DNA of 64,000 nucleotides from Caryophanales bacterium (GCA_012840465.1 DULJ01000011.1:52327-116326), one strand, 5' to 3'; shown: positions 46,574 through 56,117, counted from the stretch's first letter. Numbers and translations: made by a program. Notes: a model not told the origin generated them from the sequence alone.

Positions 46574-47242
46574 TCAACTCCTCTCTTCTATTAATTTAAT
46601 AATCTGAAGAATGACTTCATCAATTGATAAGGATGTCGTATCAATTTCTACAGCGTCGATTGCTTTTTGTAAAGGAGCCACTTCTCTCTCTGAATCTAAT
46701 TTGTCTCTAAGAGAAATCTCTTCTTTTAATTTCTCTAGATCTGTTCCAATTCCTTTTTGTAAATTCTCTTCAAATCTTCTTTTCGCCCTTTCATCAACAG
46801 AGGCAATCATAAAAATCTTAACTTCGGCGTCGGGGAGGACATGCGTTCCAATATCACGACCATCCATCACAACTCCGCCTTCACGGCTAAGTTGCTGCTG
46901 TCTTTCAACCATTAATTTTCTAACCCCGCTATGCCTAGATACAATCGATACCTGATTGGTTACATCATTTCCGCGTATTTCCTTTGTAACATCTTCTCCG
47001 TTAACCAATACTTTACCGCCTCTATCTGCCGGTTCCAGTTCGATCTTCGTCTGCAATAGCAGGTCAACAAGTTTCGGGCCGTCCTCAAGATCAATCTCTT
47101 TTTCAAGGGCTTTATATGTAAGGGCACGGTACATCGCACCAGTATCTATGTATATGAACGAACATTTCTCGGCAATACGCTTGGCAACAGTACTCTTTCC
47201 TGCAGCGGCGGGTCCGTCAATAGCAACATTAATCTTTTTCAA
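46574..47242 (-). CDS. cmk: Cytidylate kinase
   Basis: A 222-residue kinase phosphorylating CMP and d[16 protein letters not shown] is the P-loop, [14 protein letters not shown] and [21 protein letters not shown] bind the nucleotide. The start is TTG at 47242 after GAGGTG. Followed closely by plsC and then, about 110 bases on, by ypfD. Confidence 0.97.
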   Translation of the reverse strand: MKKINVAIDGPAAAGKSTVAKRIAEKCSFIYIDTGAMYRALTYKALEKEIDLEDGPKLVDLLLQTKIELEPADRGGKVLVNGEDVTKEIRGNDVTNQVSIVSRHSGVRKLMVERQQQLSREGGVVMDGRDIGTHVLPDAEVKIFMIASVDERAKRRFEENLQKGIGTDLEKLKEEISLRDKLDSEREVAPLQKAIDAVEIDTTSLSIDEVILQIIKLIEERS

Positions 47243-47310
47243 AAAAAATCACCTCAAATTGATGTAGTCATAATTAAGTATAAGCTAAGTTCATAACTTT
47301 GTAATCTAAA

Positions 47311-47334
47311 CAAAAAAAGCAGGTAAACCCTGCT
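47311..47334 (-). terminator. Terminator after ypfB
   Basis: GCAGG-GTTTA-CCTGC followed by TTTTTTT on the minus strand, between ypfB and cmk. Confidence 0.85.
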
Positions 47335-47335
47335 A

Positions 47336-47512
47336 TTATCTGTTCATCGTTTCAATTATCTCTGAGTGCTGATCTTTCATAACACCCTCATAATAAACAA
47401 TTTTGTTTAAATAAGGTGCCAGAGTTTCAATAGAAATCAAATATTGACCAATAATTAAAAATATTAGATGCAGGAGCACGAACTTATATATGTATTTTTC
47501 AACTGTTTTCAT
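47336..47512 (-). CDS. ypfB: YpfB-family small membrane protein
   Basis: A 58-residue protein beginning MKTVEKYIYKFVLLHLIFLI with one membrane helix (about 10-28) and a polar C-terminus with YYEGVMKDQH. Position between ypfA and cmk and its shape fit YpfB (DUF5359). The ribosome binding site is poor (GTTGGGA), so translation may depend on ypfA. A terminator follows directly. Confidence 0.75.
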   Translation of the reverse strand: MKTVEKYIYKFVLLHLIFLIIGQYLISIETLAPYLNKIVYYEGVMKDQHSEIIETMNR

Positions 47513-47567
47513 TTCCCAACACCAACCATTTTTCGGTTAGTATTTCACAGTTTTCGGGAACTATGCG

Positions 47568-48224
47568 TTACCTTTCTCTTTTTCTTTCAGTTAATTGCCG
47601 TTCAAAACAATAGCGCATAATTTGTTGAATTTGGGCTTCCTTTAAATCGATAAATTGAATCGGTGCCTTATCTCTCGTACCCATATCCCCATTAATAATT
47701 CTTATAATCTTACTATGAACTTTTATATAATTGTATTCACCATTAGACAAAGGTAGTACCAAATAGCATAAAATTTGCGTTTGCGATTTAAAATTATGGT
47801 TCGGAGGCAGGATGATGACAGCTCCCCCCGCACTTATATCAACTGTAACAGTTGTAAAAGGCATAAATTCATCATTAATCGAATGAACAGCCATGTCAAC
47901 GGACGCGTCAATTCGAACAAACTCTCTCCTTTGTACACGGAACAATTTATCTTGACCTGGATAGCTAATTATAATCATCGGAATATTTTCCTTTGTTCGG
48001 CCGATAATCTCGGATTCGAACATATAGGCACCATTATCTTTCGCAAAAAAAGAAACTTTAATTTCAGTACCATCTAAAAAAAACGCTGTTTTCCCAGTCT
48101 TTTCGCTAACTGGGTAATCGATTAGAAGTTGATTTCCCCTTTTATCAACAATTTTACATTTGAATTTTTCACGACTATCTGAATATTTAATCTCTAAATT
48201 TAACGTATCTCCAATATTCAGCAT
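47568..48224 (-). CDS. ypfA: PilZ-domain c-di-GMP receptor YpfA (MotI/DgrA)
   Basis: A 218-residue YcgR-like protein: an N-terminal beta domain, then a PilZ domain with QRREFVRIDASVDM (the RxxxR c-di-GMP motif, about residues 94-98) and VDISAGGAVI (D/NxSxxG). In B. subtilis this protein brakes the flagellum when c-di-GMP is high. The ATG at 48224 follows GGGGGG. It fits the chemotaxis gene cheR found at 31 kb. Confidence 0.92.
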   Translation of the reverse strand: MLNIGDTLNLEIKYSDSREKFKCKIVDKRGNQLLIDYPVSEKTGKTAFFLDGTEIKVSFFAKDNGAYMFESEIIGRTKENIPMIIISYPGQDKLFRVQRREFVRIDASVDMAVHSINDEFMPFTTVTVDISAGGAVIILPPNHNFKSQTQILCYLVLPLSNGEYNYIKVHSKIIRIINGDMGTRDKAPIQFIDLKEAQIQQIMRYCFERQLTERKRER

Positions 48225-48275
48225 ATTAGTCCCCCCATATCCAACACTACTCATTTCATTATTATCTCATGGAAC

Positions 48276-48310
48276 AAAAAAAAGGAAAAGTCAAATAGTG
48301 ACTTTTCCTT
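48276..48310 (-). terminator. Terminator at the end of ypeB
   Basis: GGAAAAGTCA-CTATT-TGACTTTTCC followed by eight T on the minus strand; it starts at the ypeB stop codon. Confidence 0.85.
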
Positions 48311-49658
48311 AAACTTGCTCATAAATTGGTTCAGCATTCTTTAATTTTTCAACCTTTTCCTCAGAACCATCCATTGCATTAATGTAAATGCGATACGTAT
48401 CATTATTGATGATCCCTAGTATTTCATAGCATAATACTTCTTCACCTAGGTCTCCATTGATAATCGCGATTCGGTGTTCCATCACTTTTACAGACGGATT
48501 CACCTTCCCACGGGCTTGTTCCAATGATATTTCCGGCTTTGAAATCTTGCGCTTATGATGCGCTATTAAATAATCATTAGCTGAAAATCCGATAATATCC
48601 CCTTTATCAAGGGCAACCTTCACTCTAATCGAATCTGGATAGACTCTCACGCCATCCTGCACAGTTACAAAGGTAAAGACACCGACATGATCATATTGAG
48701 CACTTTCGAAAAGCTGTAAATCTTTAAAGTTTTGATCATTTAAATATTCTTTAGCTTTTTCAGCGGCCTCATTTAAACTAATATTCGATTGACCTACCTC
48801 TCGATTGTTCAATACCCAAATTGGGTAACCACCCTTTTGGGTTATATCCATATTGATTTCAGAATTTTGTTTTGGACTATTAATCGTTATACTGTAAAAC
48901 CCAATATCCGAACCTTTTCCACTTTCTGTTACATTCATATTTACCCCTTCTTTAATTTGCAAAAACTTCTTTGCTTCATTCATTGCTTCTTCTTTTGTTA
49001 TTTCTTTCCCACTTAAATATTTAAAACTATTATCATTTTTTGCATTCATTTGCGTAAATTCAGGACCAAAATTACTTTCGGAATATCCTTCAACATTTTT
49101 TTCTACAGTTTTAAAACCATCAATGATTGTATTATCGATATTTTCTTTTTCCGAAGCTAAAGCAAGTTCAACATCCATCCATCTTAAATTATTTTGAATA
49201 ACCTGATGCTGCACCTTTCTTAACTCTTGTTGAATTTCGGTTGCATGGGAATATAATTGCTGTAATGTTTTATATTCTCCATCTGTTAAGGGTTCCTTTT
49301 CCAAATCGCGAACAGCCGTTTTATAAGAGAAATCACCGATCTTTGCTAAAAACTCTTCCGTTTTATTAAACGGCATTAACGTTAGCGGCAATTGGCCCAC
49401 ATCTGAATGTGCTTCCGACGTAATTCTCCAAACATCAGCCAATGCCGGTGAAAGCTGTGTCCTTGAGTTCATCGCTAAGGTTGTCCCAATTTTATCTTGT
49501 AATAAATCAACTTGATAAGTTAAATCATGGAATGCCCGTTGATAATTGTTTTCCGCATGAATTAAAATCGCATTTTTTTCCTGGTGTTCTTGATAACCCC
49601 AGAATCCAGTACCAACGACGATGATTGCGAAAAATATTATTAATAAGACTCGAAGCAA
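48309..49658 (-). CDS. ypeB: Germination protein YpeB
   Basis: A 449-residue spore membrane protein needed to localise and stabilise the cortex-lytic enzyme SleB. It has an N-terminal membrane anchor (~5-23), then GYQEHQEKNAILIHAENNYQRAFHDL, which matches B. subtilis YpeB closely, and PepSY-type repeats in the C-terminal half. The TTG at 49658 is 7 bases from GAGGTG; the TTG two codons upstream is too close. It is 19 bases downstream of sleB. Confidence 0.93.
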   Translation of the reverse strand: MLRVLLIIFFAIIVVGTGFWGYQEHQEKNAILIHAENNYQRAFHDLTYQVDLLQDKIGTTLAMNSRTQLSPALADVWRITSEAHSDVGQLPLTLMPFNKTEEFLAKIGDFSYKTAVRDLEKEPLTDGEYKTLQQLYSHATEIQQELRKVQHQVIQNNLRWMDVELALASEKENIDNTIIDGFKTVEKNVEGYSESNFGPEFTQMNAKNDNSFKYLSGKEITKEEAMNEAKKFLQIKEGVNMNVTESGKGSDIGFYSITINSPKQNSEINMDITQKGGYPIWVLNNREVGQSNISLNEAAEKAKEYLNDQNFKDLQLFESAQYDHVGVFTFVTVQDGVRVYPDSIRVKVALDKGDIIGFSANDYLIAHHKRKISKPEISLEQARGKVNPSVKVMEHRIAIINGDLGEEVLCYEILGIINNDTYRIYINAMDGSEEKVEKLKNAEPIYEQV

Positions 49659-49677
49659 AAACAATCACCTCAATTTT

Positions 49678-50526
49678 TCACATACAGAATATGTGTTTTC
49701 CAATTTGTTTAATTTGTGGTCTACTCCAAATCCATGCAGAAGTGGCTGTATCGGGATTAAAATAATAAATTGCGTTACCTGTTGGATCCCATCCATTAAT
49801 AGCGTCAATAACAGCCTTTTTGGCTGTTTCGTTCGGAGTCAACCAAATTTGTCCATCGGCCACAGCCGTAAAAGCCCCTGGTTCAAAAATAACTCCCGAA
49901 ATTGTATTTGGAAACGAGGGGCTATTAACACGATTTAAAATTACGGCAGCTACCGCAACCTGTCCGGCATACGACTCGCCTCTAGCCTCACCATATACTG
50001 CATTTGCCATTAACTGAATATCATTTTGTGAATACCCATTTGGCATATTAACAGCTGATGGTTTTGACGGTGCTGGTTGTTTTTGTGAAGTATTGGTTTT
50101 TGGATTGGTTTGTGGCTTAGCTTGATTGTTTTTCACTTGTTGTTCCTGCGGTGTGCCACCATAGTATGTAAAACTTTTGCCTTGATCCACATTTTTTTTA
50201 ACAAATGCTTTATCATATTTTGAGGCGTTAACTAGTTTTTGTTTTGTAGTAGCGCCAGCCAAACCATCGATCGGCATTCCAAATTCGGATTGGAAATTTC
50301 GCAATGCCCAGTAAGTCCCCCAGCCAAATACACCATCTATTTTCCCGTGGTAAAATCCCAAGTATTGAAGCCTAGCCTGCAATTCGATAACATCATCACC
50401 AACAGCCCCTATTTGAATGATCTGATTTGAAAAAGCGCTTGCTTTTTCTTCATTTGAAGTAGAGGCAGCAATTCCGACAAGCAGTGTAAGCATAAGCAAA
50501 TATTTTACTAAATGTTTATAATACAT
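49678..50526 (-). CDS. sleB: Spore cortex-lytic enzyme SleB
   Basis: A 282-residue lytic transglycosylase exported into the spore. Signal peptide (residues 1-30), peptidoglycan-binding domain (~38-95, GAVGDDVIELQARLQYLGFY), a K/P/N/T-rich linker, and the C-terminal hydrolase_2 domain (~165-280) with the catalytic Glu in VYGEARGESYAGQ. It degrades cortex during germination with YpeB encoded directly downstream. The ATG follows AAGGAGG. Confidence 0.96.
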   Translation of the reverse strand: MYYKHLVKYLLMLTLLVGIAASTSNEEKASAFSNQIIQIGAVGDDVIELQARLQYLGFYHGKIDGVFGWGTYWALRNFQSEFGMPIDGLAGATTKQKLVNASKYDKAFVKKNVDQGKSFTYYGGTPQEQQVKNNQAKPQTNPKTNTSQKQPAPSKPSAVNMPNGYSQNDIQLMANAVYGEARGESYAGQVAVAAVILNRVNSPSFPNTISGVIFEPGAFTAVADGQIWLTPNETAKKAVIDAINGWDPTGNAIYYFNPDTATSAWIWSRPQIKQIGKHIFCM

Positions 50527-50600
50527 GTTTCCCGCAAACCTCCTTATAGGAATGTTACCTATAAGTATTTTCTGTAGAAATTGTCATTTTATGCATTAAA

Positions 50601-50727
50601 ATCAAATTCGACTTGACGAATTTGCGCCCAGATTTTTTAGGCCCACAGGACGTGGGTCACAAAGACGTTGCCACAGGATGTGGCGTTCTTAGTCTTTGAT
50701 CTGCTTGGAAAATTACCTTTAAAAACA
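50601..50727 (+). repeat. Dispersed repeat, family A, copy 1
   Basis: About 125 bases nearly identical to 63876-64000 (differences only near the ends). Core GCGCCCAGATTTTTTAGG, then a CCCAC-AGGA-CGTGGG hairpin, then CAAAGAC and GTCTTTG arms enclosing a GCCAC-AGGAT-GTGGC hairpin. No reading frame. Lies between prsW and sleB. Confidence 0.85.
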
Positions 50728-50760
50728 CGACAGCTACCATTATGGGTAGCTGTCGTGTTT
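50721..50760 (-). terminator. Terminator after prsW
   Basis: AAACACGACAGCTACC pairs with GGTAGCTGTCGTGTTT, a stem of about 16 bp, followed by TTAAAGG; the T tract is at the base of the stem. Confidence 0.7.
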
Positions 50761-51456
50761 TTATTTGGAAATATGATGTGTTTCTTCGAATAACTGGATT
50801 ACATTCGACTCATCAAGTTGATTTGCTTCCTTAACCTTTCTTAAAGCATTGATCCAAAGCAAGATCATAAATGGACCAATAATGTACCCCCAATACTCTT
50901 TAACAGTCAATAAAATAAAATCGTACATTCCATGAAGAAAAACAGGTATAAATAAAGACAAGGCAAGCCATAGTTTCCTTTTTTCGATAGCGGTAAATTT
51001 CCCTTTCCCTAGATAAAACCCCATTACTACACCGAATAAAGCATGGCTTGAAACAGGTAAAAGGGCTCTGCTAAAAGCAAATCCGATTCCATTGGCAAAT
51101 AAATAAAGAATATTTTCCACCGTTGCAAAACCAAGGGATACGGATACTCCATAGACAATTCCATCATAGCGTTCATTAAATTCCGTATGCTGAAACACGG
51201 TGAAATAAAGAATAAACCATTTAAAAAACTCTTCTAAAAATCCTGATAATAAAAAAGCATTATTCCAATTGCTTTGTAAAACCCCTTCAATCGAAAAGGC
51301 ATATTGAATAAACATAATGGGAAAAACGAGTAAAGCGCCAAATATAAAGGTCCGAAAAACCATACTTATTGGTTCCGCATCAAATTTATCTTTTAAATAA
51401 AAATAAGCTAAAAGGGCAAGCCCAGGTGCAATTCCACTTGATATAATAGCTAACAT
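50761..51456 (-). CDS. prsW: Intramembrane protease PrsW
   Basis: A ~231-residue membrane protease with eight or so helices. The EExxK motif is in [13 protein letters not shown], with later family blocks [22 protein letters not shown] and HGMYDF carrying the conserved histidines. In B. subtilis it makes the site-1 cut in anti-sigma factor RsiW to activate SigW. The start is uncertain: ATG at 51456 gives the family N-terminus [12 protein letters not shown], but an upstream TTG (51465) is better spaced from AGGAAAGG. Confidence 0.9.
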   Translation of the reverse strand: MLAIISSGIAPGLALLAYFYLKDKFDAEPISMVFRTFIFGALLVFPIMFIQYAFSIEGVLQSNWNNAFLLSGFLEEFFKWFILYFTVFQHTEFNERYDGIVYGVSVSLGFATVENILYLFANGIGFAFSRALLPVSSHALFGVVMGFYLGKGKFTAIEKRKLWLALSLFIPVFLHGMYDFILLTVKEYWGYIIGPFMILLWINALRKVKEANQLDESNVIQLFEETHHISK

Positions 51457-51553
51457 TTGGATCAAATAATCCTTTCCTAATACCATTATTTTTACATCTT
51501 TAATGGTAACATGAGACATGGTATAGAGGAAGAACTAAAAAATTTTGGAACTT

Positions 51554-52519
51554 TCACTTGAAATTTGCTTGCACAATTTTGTCAACTGAAGCTAATAAAA
51601 CCGCTAATTTTATTCTTGCTTTTTTACTATCGTAATCTTCACCTAACAGGACCCCATTTTGCTTTAGGTCATAGGCGCTTCCTACATATCCATAGGCTGG
51701 GTAGACTTTGCCTTCTTCCGCACTTGTAGTAACCATTACGATCGTTCCCGCTGCAATTGCATTTTTAATCGCATCCATCATGTAAGGTGAAACCTGTCCT
51801 CTGCCTACTCCTTCCAACACAATTCCTTTCGCACCAGCTTGAACAGCGGCTTCGATGAATACCCCATCTGCCCCCGAATAGCACTTAATAATATCCACTC
51901 TTGGAATTTGTTTTTTGAGTTGGTAGTTATCTTTAGAAATCGGCCTCTGGTAAATGCCGACAATGTTATTATCAATGATTCCAAGATAGCCATATCCGAA
52001 TGATTCAAAGCCTTGAACATTGGAGGCATGGACCTTTTTAACATATTTTGCTGAATAAATCCGCTCATTAAAGACGACGACAACCCCAACATTTTTTAGT
52101 TCTTCAGTTACGGCAGCATAGATAGAATTCCGAAGATTAGAATATACGTCTGTACCTATGTCCTGTGGCGCCCTTTGTGAACCTGTAACAACGATAGGTC
52201 TTGGATCATTAATAGTTAAATCAAGAAAATAGGCCGTCTCTTCCATTGAATCGGTACCGTGTGTTACGACAATACCACGGATCGTTGGATCATTTAATTC
52301 AGTTACAATTGCACGACGAATCTTTAACATTAAGTCAAAGTCAATATGCATGCTTGGCTTTTGCATGACATCAATAATCTTCACTTCTATATCCTCAGGT
52401 AAAAGGCACATTTCCGCTAATTCTTCACCTGTCATCGCTCCGGAATTAAGTAAGCCTTTTGATATTTCTTTACTTGCAATCGTTCCACCGGTTGTAAGTA
52501 AGGCAACCTTTTTTTTCAA
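51554..52519 (-). CDS. ansA: L-asparaginase, type I (AnsA)
   Basis: A ~321-residue asparaginase hydrolysing asparagine to aspartate and ammonia. TTGGTIAS has the first catalytic Thr and VVTHGTDSMEETAYFLDL the second. No signal peptide, so cytoplasmic. The TTG at 52519 is 8 bases from AAAGGG; the in-frame GTG three codons upstream overlaps that site. In transcription order it follows ypdA and is followed by prsW. Confidence 0.93.
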   Translation of the reverse strand: MKKKVALLTTGGTIASKEISKGLLNSGAMTGEELAEMCLLPEDIEVKIIDVMQKPSMHIDFDLMLKIRRAIVTELNDPTIRGIVVTHGTDSMEETAYFLDLTINDPRPIVVTGSQRAPQDIGTDVYSNLRNSIYAAVTEELKNVGVVVVFNERIYSAKYVKKVHASNVQGFESFGYGYLGIIDNNIVGIYQRPISKDNYQLKKQIPRVDIIKCYSGADGVFIEAAVQAGAKGIVLEGVGRGQVSPYMMDAIKNAIAAGTIVMVTTSAEEGKVYPAYGYVGSAYDLKQNGVLLGEDYDSKKARIKLAVLLASVDKIVQANFK

Positions 52520-52534
52520 TATCTTCACCCTTTA

Positions 52535-53515
52535 CTATTTTCCACGAAGATAGTTGGCTATGAGGTCTCCATGAAAGCGGCCGTTTTCAATAAAGATTTC
52601 ATTTGCATTGTTTCCAGCTACTAGGACTCCCGCAATAAATATCCCGGGGATATTTGTCTCCATTGTATCTGGATTAAATAAGGGACATCCTGTTTCTTCA
52701 TCAACACCTACGCCCATTTCCCTTAAAAAGGCATGGTCTGGTTTATATCCGGTCATTGCAAAGACAAAATCATTCGAGAGAACTTTTTCCTCCTCATTGA
52801 CAGTATAAACAATCGTGGCATCGGTAATTTCTTTTACGGTCGCATTAAACTCCATCCTTACGTGACCATGGCGAATTAATGACTCAAACTCAGGTAAAAT
52901 CCACGGTTTGATGCTTCGCGAAAATTCACTCCCGCGATATAGTACTGTAATGCTTTTTGCTCCCGCTTTATGTAGTTCAAGTGCCGCATCTACTGCAGAG
53001 TTTTTTCCACCAATGACCGCTACCTCTGTATTAAAGTATGGATGCGCTTCTTTAAAATAATGCATAACCTTATGCAAATCCTCACCCGGAATATTCAGAT
53101 AGTTTGGATTATCATAATATCCCGTAGCAATAACGATGTGTTTACATTCATATGTAGTGTTCTCCCCATTTTTCAATTGGGTATAAACCATAAATTGTTG
53201 CTCACTTTTCTTCTCGATGCGAAGAACACGTTCAAATGTATGAATGCGCAACTGTTTTCGTTTTACAACCTCACGGTAATAGCATAATGCTTGATTTCGT
53301 GTTGGCTTCCTGCTTTCAGATACGAATGCCACATCCCCGATTTCTAATTTTTCACTTGTACTAAAAAATGTTTGGTGAGTGGGGTATCCATAAACAGCAT
53401 TAACGATATTTCCTTTTTCTATAACTAGTGGTTGAAAGCCTTGGTTTTCGAGGGCGATTGCCGCTGCTAAGCCACAGGGCCCACCACCAACAATGATGAC
53501 TTCTTCTTTGTTCAT
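52535..53515 (-). CDS. ypdA: Bacilliredoxin / bacillithiol disulfide reductase YpdA
   Basis: A 326-residue thioredoxin-reductase-like flavoprotein. IIVGGGPCGLAAAIAL binds FAD and VIGGKNSAVDAALEL binds NADPH, but no redox CxxC is present, as expected for YpdA. It reduces oxidised bacillithiol (BSSB) and works with bacilliredoxins. The ATG at 53515 follows AAGGAGG. Links functionally to bshA at 9 kb. Confidence 0.94.
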   Translation of the reverse strand: MNKEEVIIVGGGPCGLAAAIALENQGFQPLVIEKGNIVNAVYGYPTHQTFFSTSEKLEIGDVAFVSESRKPTRNQALCYYREVVKRKQLRIHTFERVLRIEKKSEQQFMVYTQLKNGENTTYECKHIVIATGYYDNPNYLNIPGEDLHKVMHYFKEAHPYFNTEVAVIGGKNSAVDAALELHKAGAKSITVLYRGSEFSRSIKPWILPEFESLIRHGHVRMEFNATVKEITDATIVYTVNEEEKVLSNDFVFAMTGYKPDHAFLREMGVGVDEETGCPLFNPDTMETNIPGIFIAGVLVAGNNANEIFIENGRFHGDLIANYLRGK

Positions 53516-53539
53516 TTGAATTTCCTCCTTAAATGCAGA

Positions 53540-53565
53540 AGTCCCCGTAGATTTTACGAGGACTC
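53540..53565 (-). terminator. Weak hairpin between gudB and ypdA
   Basis: AGTCCTCGT-AAAATCT-ACGGGGACT, a 9-bp stem with one G-T pair, without a T tract. Could reduce read-through or stabilise the upstream message; not a classic terminator. Confidence 0.35.
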
Positions 53566-53579
53566 TTGTGTTTATGTGT

Positions 53580-54851
53580 CTAGATCCAGCCCCTAAAGCG
53601 AGATGCTTCAGCCATTTTGCGCACACCTACCATATAAGCTGCTAATCTCATATCTACTTTTCGAGTTTGTGCCGTTTCATAAACATTATTAAAAGCTTTA
53701 ACCATTACTTTTTGGAGCTTTTCTTCAACCTCTTCCTCTGACCAGTAATAACCTTGGTTATTTTGAACCCATTCGAAGTAGGATACAGTCACTCCACCAG
53801 CACTTGCAAGGACATCAGGCACAAGCAAAATTCCACGATCCGTTAATATTTTTGTGGCTTCCAATGTAGTTGGACCATTAGCTGCTTCTACTATAACCTT
53901 CGCTTTAATATTATTTGCATTTTCTTCAGTAATTTGATTTTCAATTGCTGCCGGGACTAAAATATCACAATCCAATTCCAGAAGGTCATTATTTGAAATT
54001 TTATTTTTAAACAGCTTCGTTACAGTACCAAAGCTATCGCGGCGATCTAACAGATAATCGATATCAAGACCGTTCGGATCATGGAGCGCTCCATAGGCAT
54101 CTGAAATACCAATTACCTTTGCACCAGCATCATGCATAAATTTGGCTAAGTAGCTGCCAGCGTTGCCAAAACCTTGAACAACAACTTTTGCATCTTTAAT
54201 ATCAATATTCCGTTTCTTTAAAGCCTCATAGATGCAAATGGTCACACCTTTCGCAGTTGCGGATTCACGACCATGGGAACCTCCAAGCACGAGTGGTTTT
54301 CCTGTAATAAAGCCTGGATTATTAAATTCATCCATACGACTGTATTCATCCATCATCCAAGCCATAATTTGTGAATTAGTAAACACATCCGGTGCCGGAA
54401 TATCTTTTGTAGGACCGACAATTTGGCTTACTGCCCGAACATATCCACGGCTTAAGTTCTCCAGTTCTCTAAAAGACATATCACGTGGATCGCAAATGAT
54501 CCCGCCTTTCCCACCACCATATGGCAAGTCAACAATTCCGCACTTTAGACTCATCCATATTGATAGGGCTTTGACTTCTTTTTCAGTAACACCTGGGTGA
54601 AAACGAACCCCGCCTTTTGTAGGTCCTACTGCATCATTATGTTGGGCACGGTAGCCTGTATAGATTTTGATTGAGCCGTTATCCATCCGTACGGGGATAC
54701 GAACGGTCATAATTCGTAACGGTTCTTTCAGTAACTCATATACTTCATCAGAATAGCCAAGTTTATCCAATGCACTTTTTATAATAATCTGCGTTGATTT
54801 TAGGACGTCTAGTTTATCATCATTTCCGATTCCTGGTTTATCGGCTGCCAT
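53580..54851 (-). CDS. gudB: NAD-specific glutamate dehydrogenase
   Basis: A 423-residue catabolic glutamate dehydrogenase. GGGKGGIICDPRDMS carries the catalytic Lys, GFGNAGSYLAKFM is the NAD-binding loop. The GVTEKEVKALSIWM region is single-copy, so it lacks the 9-bp duplication that inactivates gudB in B. subtilis 168 and should encode an active enzyme. The ATG follows TAGGAGG. The encoded protein could equally be called RocG; position next to ypdA favours GudB. Confidence 0.95.
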   Translation of the reverse strand: MAADKPGIGNDDKLDVLKSTQIIIKSALDKLGYSDEVYELLKEPLRIMTVRIPVRMDNGSIKIYTGYRAQHNDAVGPTKGGVRFHPGVTEKEVKALSIWMSLKCGIVDLPYGGGKGGIICDPRDMSFRELENLSRGYVRAVSQIVGPTKDIPAPDVFTNSQIMAWMMDEYSRMDEFNNPGFITGKPLVLGGSHGRESATAKGVTICIYEALKKRNIDIKDAKVVVQGFGNAGSYLAKFMHDAGAKVIGISDAYGALHDPNGLDIDYLLDRRDSFGTVTKLFKNKISNNDLLELDCDILVPAAIENQITEENANNIKAKVIVEAANGPTTLEATKILTDRGILLVPDVLASAGGVTVSYFEWVQNNQGYYWSEEEVEEKLQKVMVKAFNNVYETAQTRKVDMRLAAYMVGVRKMAEASRFRGWI

Positions 54852-54879
54852 GGAATTTTACCTCCTAAAGATTCACTAT

Positions 54880-54907
54880 AGTATACATACCCAAATATTT
54901 GAAGCAA
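54880..54907 (-). promoter_or_regulatory. Possible sigma-A promoter of gudB
   Basis: TTGCTT (54907-54902) and TATACT (54885-54880) are spaced 16 bases apart just upstream of the gudB ribosome binding site. Confidence 0.45.
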
Positions 54908-54918
54908 GCGGCGATTTG

Positions 54919-55833
54919 TTATTTTATCGATAATTCTATAAGCCTTTCGATCATATCCTCGTAAGATAAACCAATTTCCCTCGCCGCATCCGGAAACAGA
55001 CTTGTTGGAGTCATTCCCGGTAAGGTATTAACTTCTAATACTACTGGCAAAGTACCATCAAATGGGACAATGAAGTCAGTCCGTGAATAGGTTTTACAGT
55101 TTAATGATTGATGTGCTAAAACTGCATTTTTCTGAAGATATTCAGTTATCTCAGCGCTTACCCTTGCAGGAATAATATGATCACTGCCACCTGGAGCATA
55201 TTTAGCCTCATAGTCGTAAAATTTACTTTTTGGTACAATTTCAATCACTGGTAATGCCTGTTCCGCACCTTTTTTTCCTAAAACAGAAACAGTAACCTCC
55301 ATTCCAGCAATAAATTCTTCAACTAGGACATCCTCATCGTGTTTGAAGGCTTCTTCAATTCCTGTCAGTAATTCTTGTTCATTACCTGCAATTGTGATGC
55401 CGATTGTTGAGCCTTCACTAGCAGGCTTGACAACAACAGGATAATCTATTTCGAAGACAAAATTTTCACGATTAAACGTTTCAGCGTTTATTGCTTGGTC
55501 CTTGGCAACGCGAATACCAACACTTTCCATTATTCTTTTGGCTTTCACTTTATTCATCGCAAGCGCTGATCCCAAAACACCGGAGCCTACATAAGGGATA
55601 TTAAGCATATCTAAAAGGCCTTGTATTCTTCCATCTTCTCCAAAACGTCCATGTAATCCGATAAAAACAACATCAACATCTAATGTTAATAGCTCATTAA
55701 TTTTACTTGGGTTAAAATCAATCCCGATGACCTCATGGCCTTTCTTTTCTAAGGCATTGATAATTCCTTTTCCTGATGATAACGAAACTTCCCGCTCCCC
55801 AGATGTTCCCCCATATAAAACAGCTACTTTCAT
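54919..55833 (-). CDS. ddl: D-alanine--D-alanine ligase (short form)
   Basis: A ~304-residue ATP-grasp ligase for the peptidoglycan D-Ala-D-Ala dipeptide. GGTSGEREVSLSSG, HGRFGEDG, PYVGSGVLGSALAMNK, KPASEGSTIGI, EEFIAGMEVTVSVLG and LEVNTLPGMTPTS are in order. It is the DdlB-length class, shorter than the main B. subtilis Ddl (~354). B. subtilis has no ddl at this site, so it may be a second copy. The start could be ATG 55833 or a TTG two codons upstream. A Fur-box-like sequence lies about 30 bases before the start. Confidence 0.93.
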   Translation of the reverse strand: MKVAVLYGGTSGEREVSLSSGKGIINALEKKGHEVIGIDFNPSKINELLTLDVDVVFIGLHGRFGEDGRIQGLLDMLNIPYVGSGVLGSALAMNKVKAKRIMESVGIRVAKDQAINAETFNRENFVFEIDYPVVVKPASEGSTIGITIAGNEQELLTGIEEAFKHDEDVLVEEFIAGMEVTVSVLGKKGAEQALPVIEIVPKSKFYDYEAKYAPGGSDHIIPARVSAEITEYLQKNAVLAHQSLNCKTYSRTDFIVPFDGTLPVVLEVNTLPGMTPTSLFPDAAREIGLSYEDMIERLIELSIK

Positions 55834-55861
55834 AACCAACATTCCACTCCTTGTTCATGTT

Positions 55862-55880
55862 AAAAATCATTATCATTATC
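55862..55880 (-). promoter_or_regulatory. Fur-box-like site upstream of ddl
   Basis: GATAATGATAATGATTTTT on the minus strand matches the classic 19-bp Fur consensus at 16 positions, with the first twelve exact. It lies about 20 bases downstream of a TATAAT (55907-55902), that is, near +10 to +30 of the likely ddl transcript. Confidence 0.4.
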
Positions 55881-56075
55881 ATTTCATATGATAGAAACAC
55901 TATTATACCGTATTCTTCCAATATAGATGAGTGCCTATTTATTTATCATACCACTAGAGATAAACAAGACAAATCATTAATTTTTTTCATTAGAAAAACA
56001 CGATATTTGCCCGCAATAGCAAATATCGATGTTTATCTTATACTATATTCAATTAAAAATAATAATTTATAGTAC

Positions 56076-56107
56076 AAAAAAGAGGCTGTCTAAAGTGTTA
56101 TCAGCCT
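56076..56107 (-). terminator. Terminator after the mecA paralogue
   Basis: AGGCTG ... CAGCCT followed by CTTTTTT on the minus strand. Confidence 0.7.
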
Positions 56108-56117
56108 ACTCATTTAT

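Noticed and set aside
53580..54851. Cryptic gudB like that of B. subtilis 168
   Set aside because: The duplicated VKA codons are absent and the frame is intact, so it is not the inactive allele.
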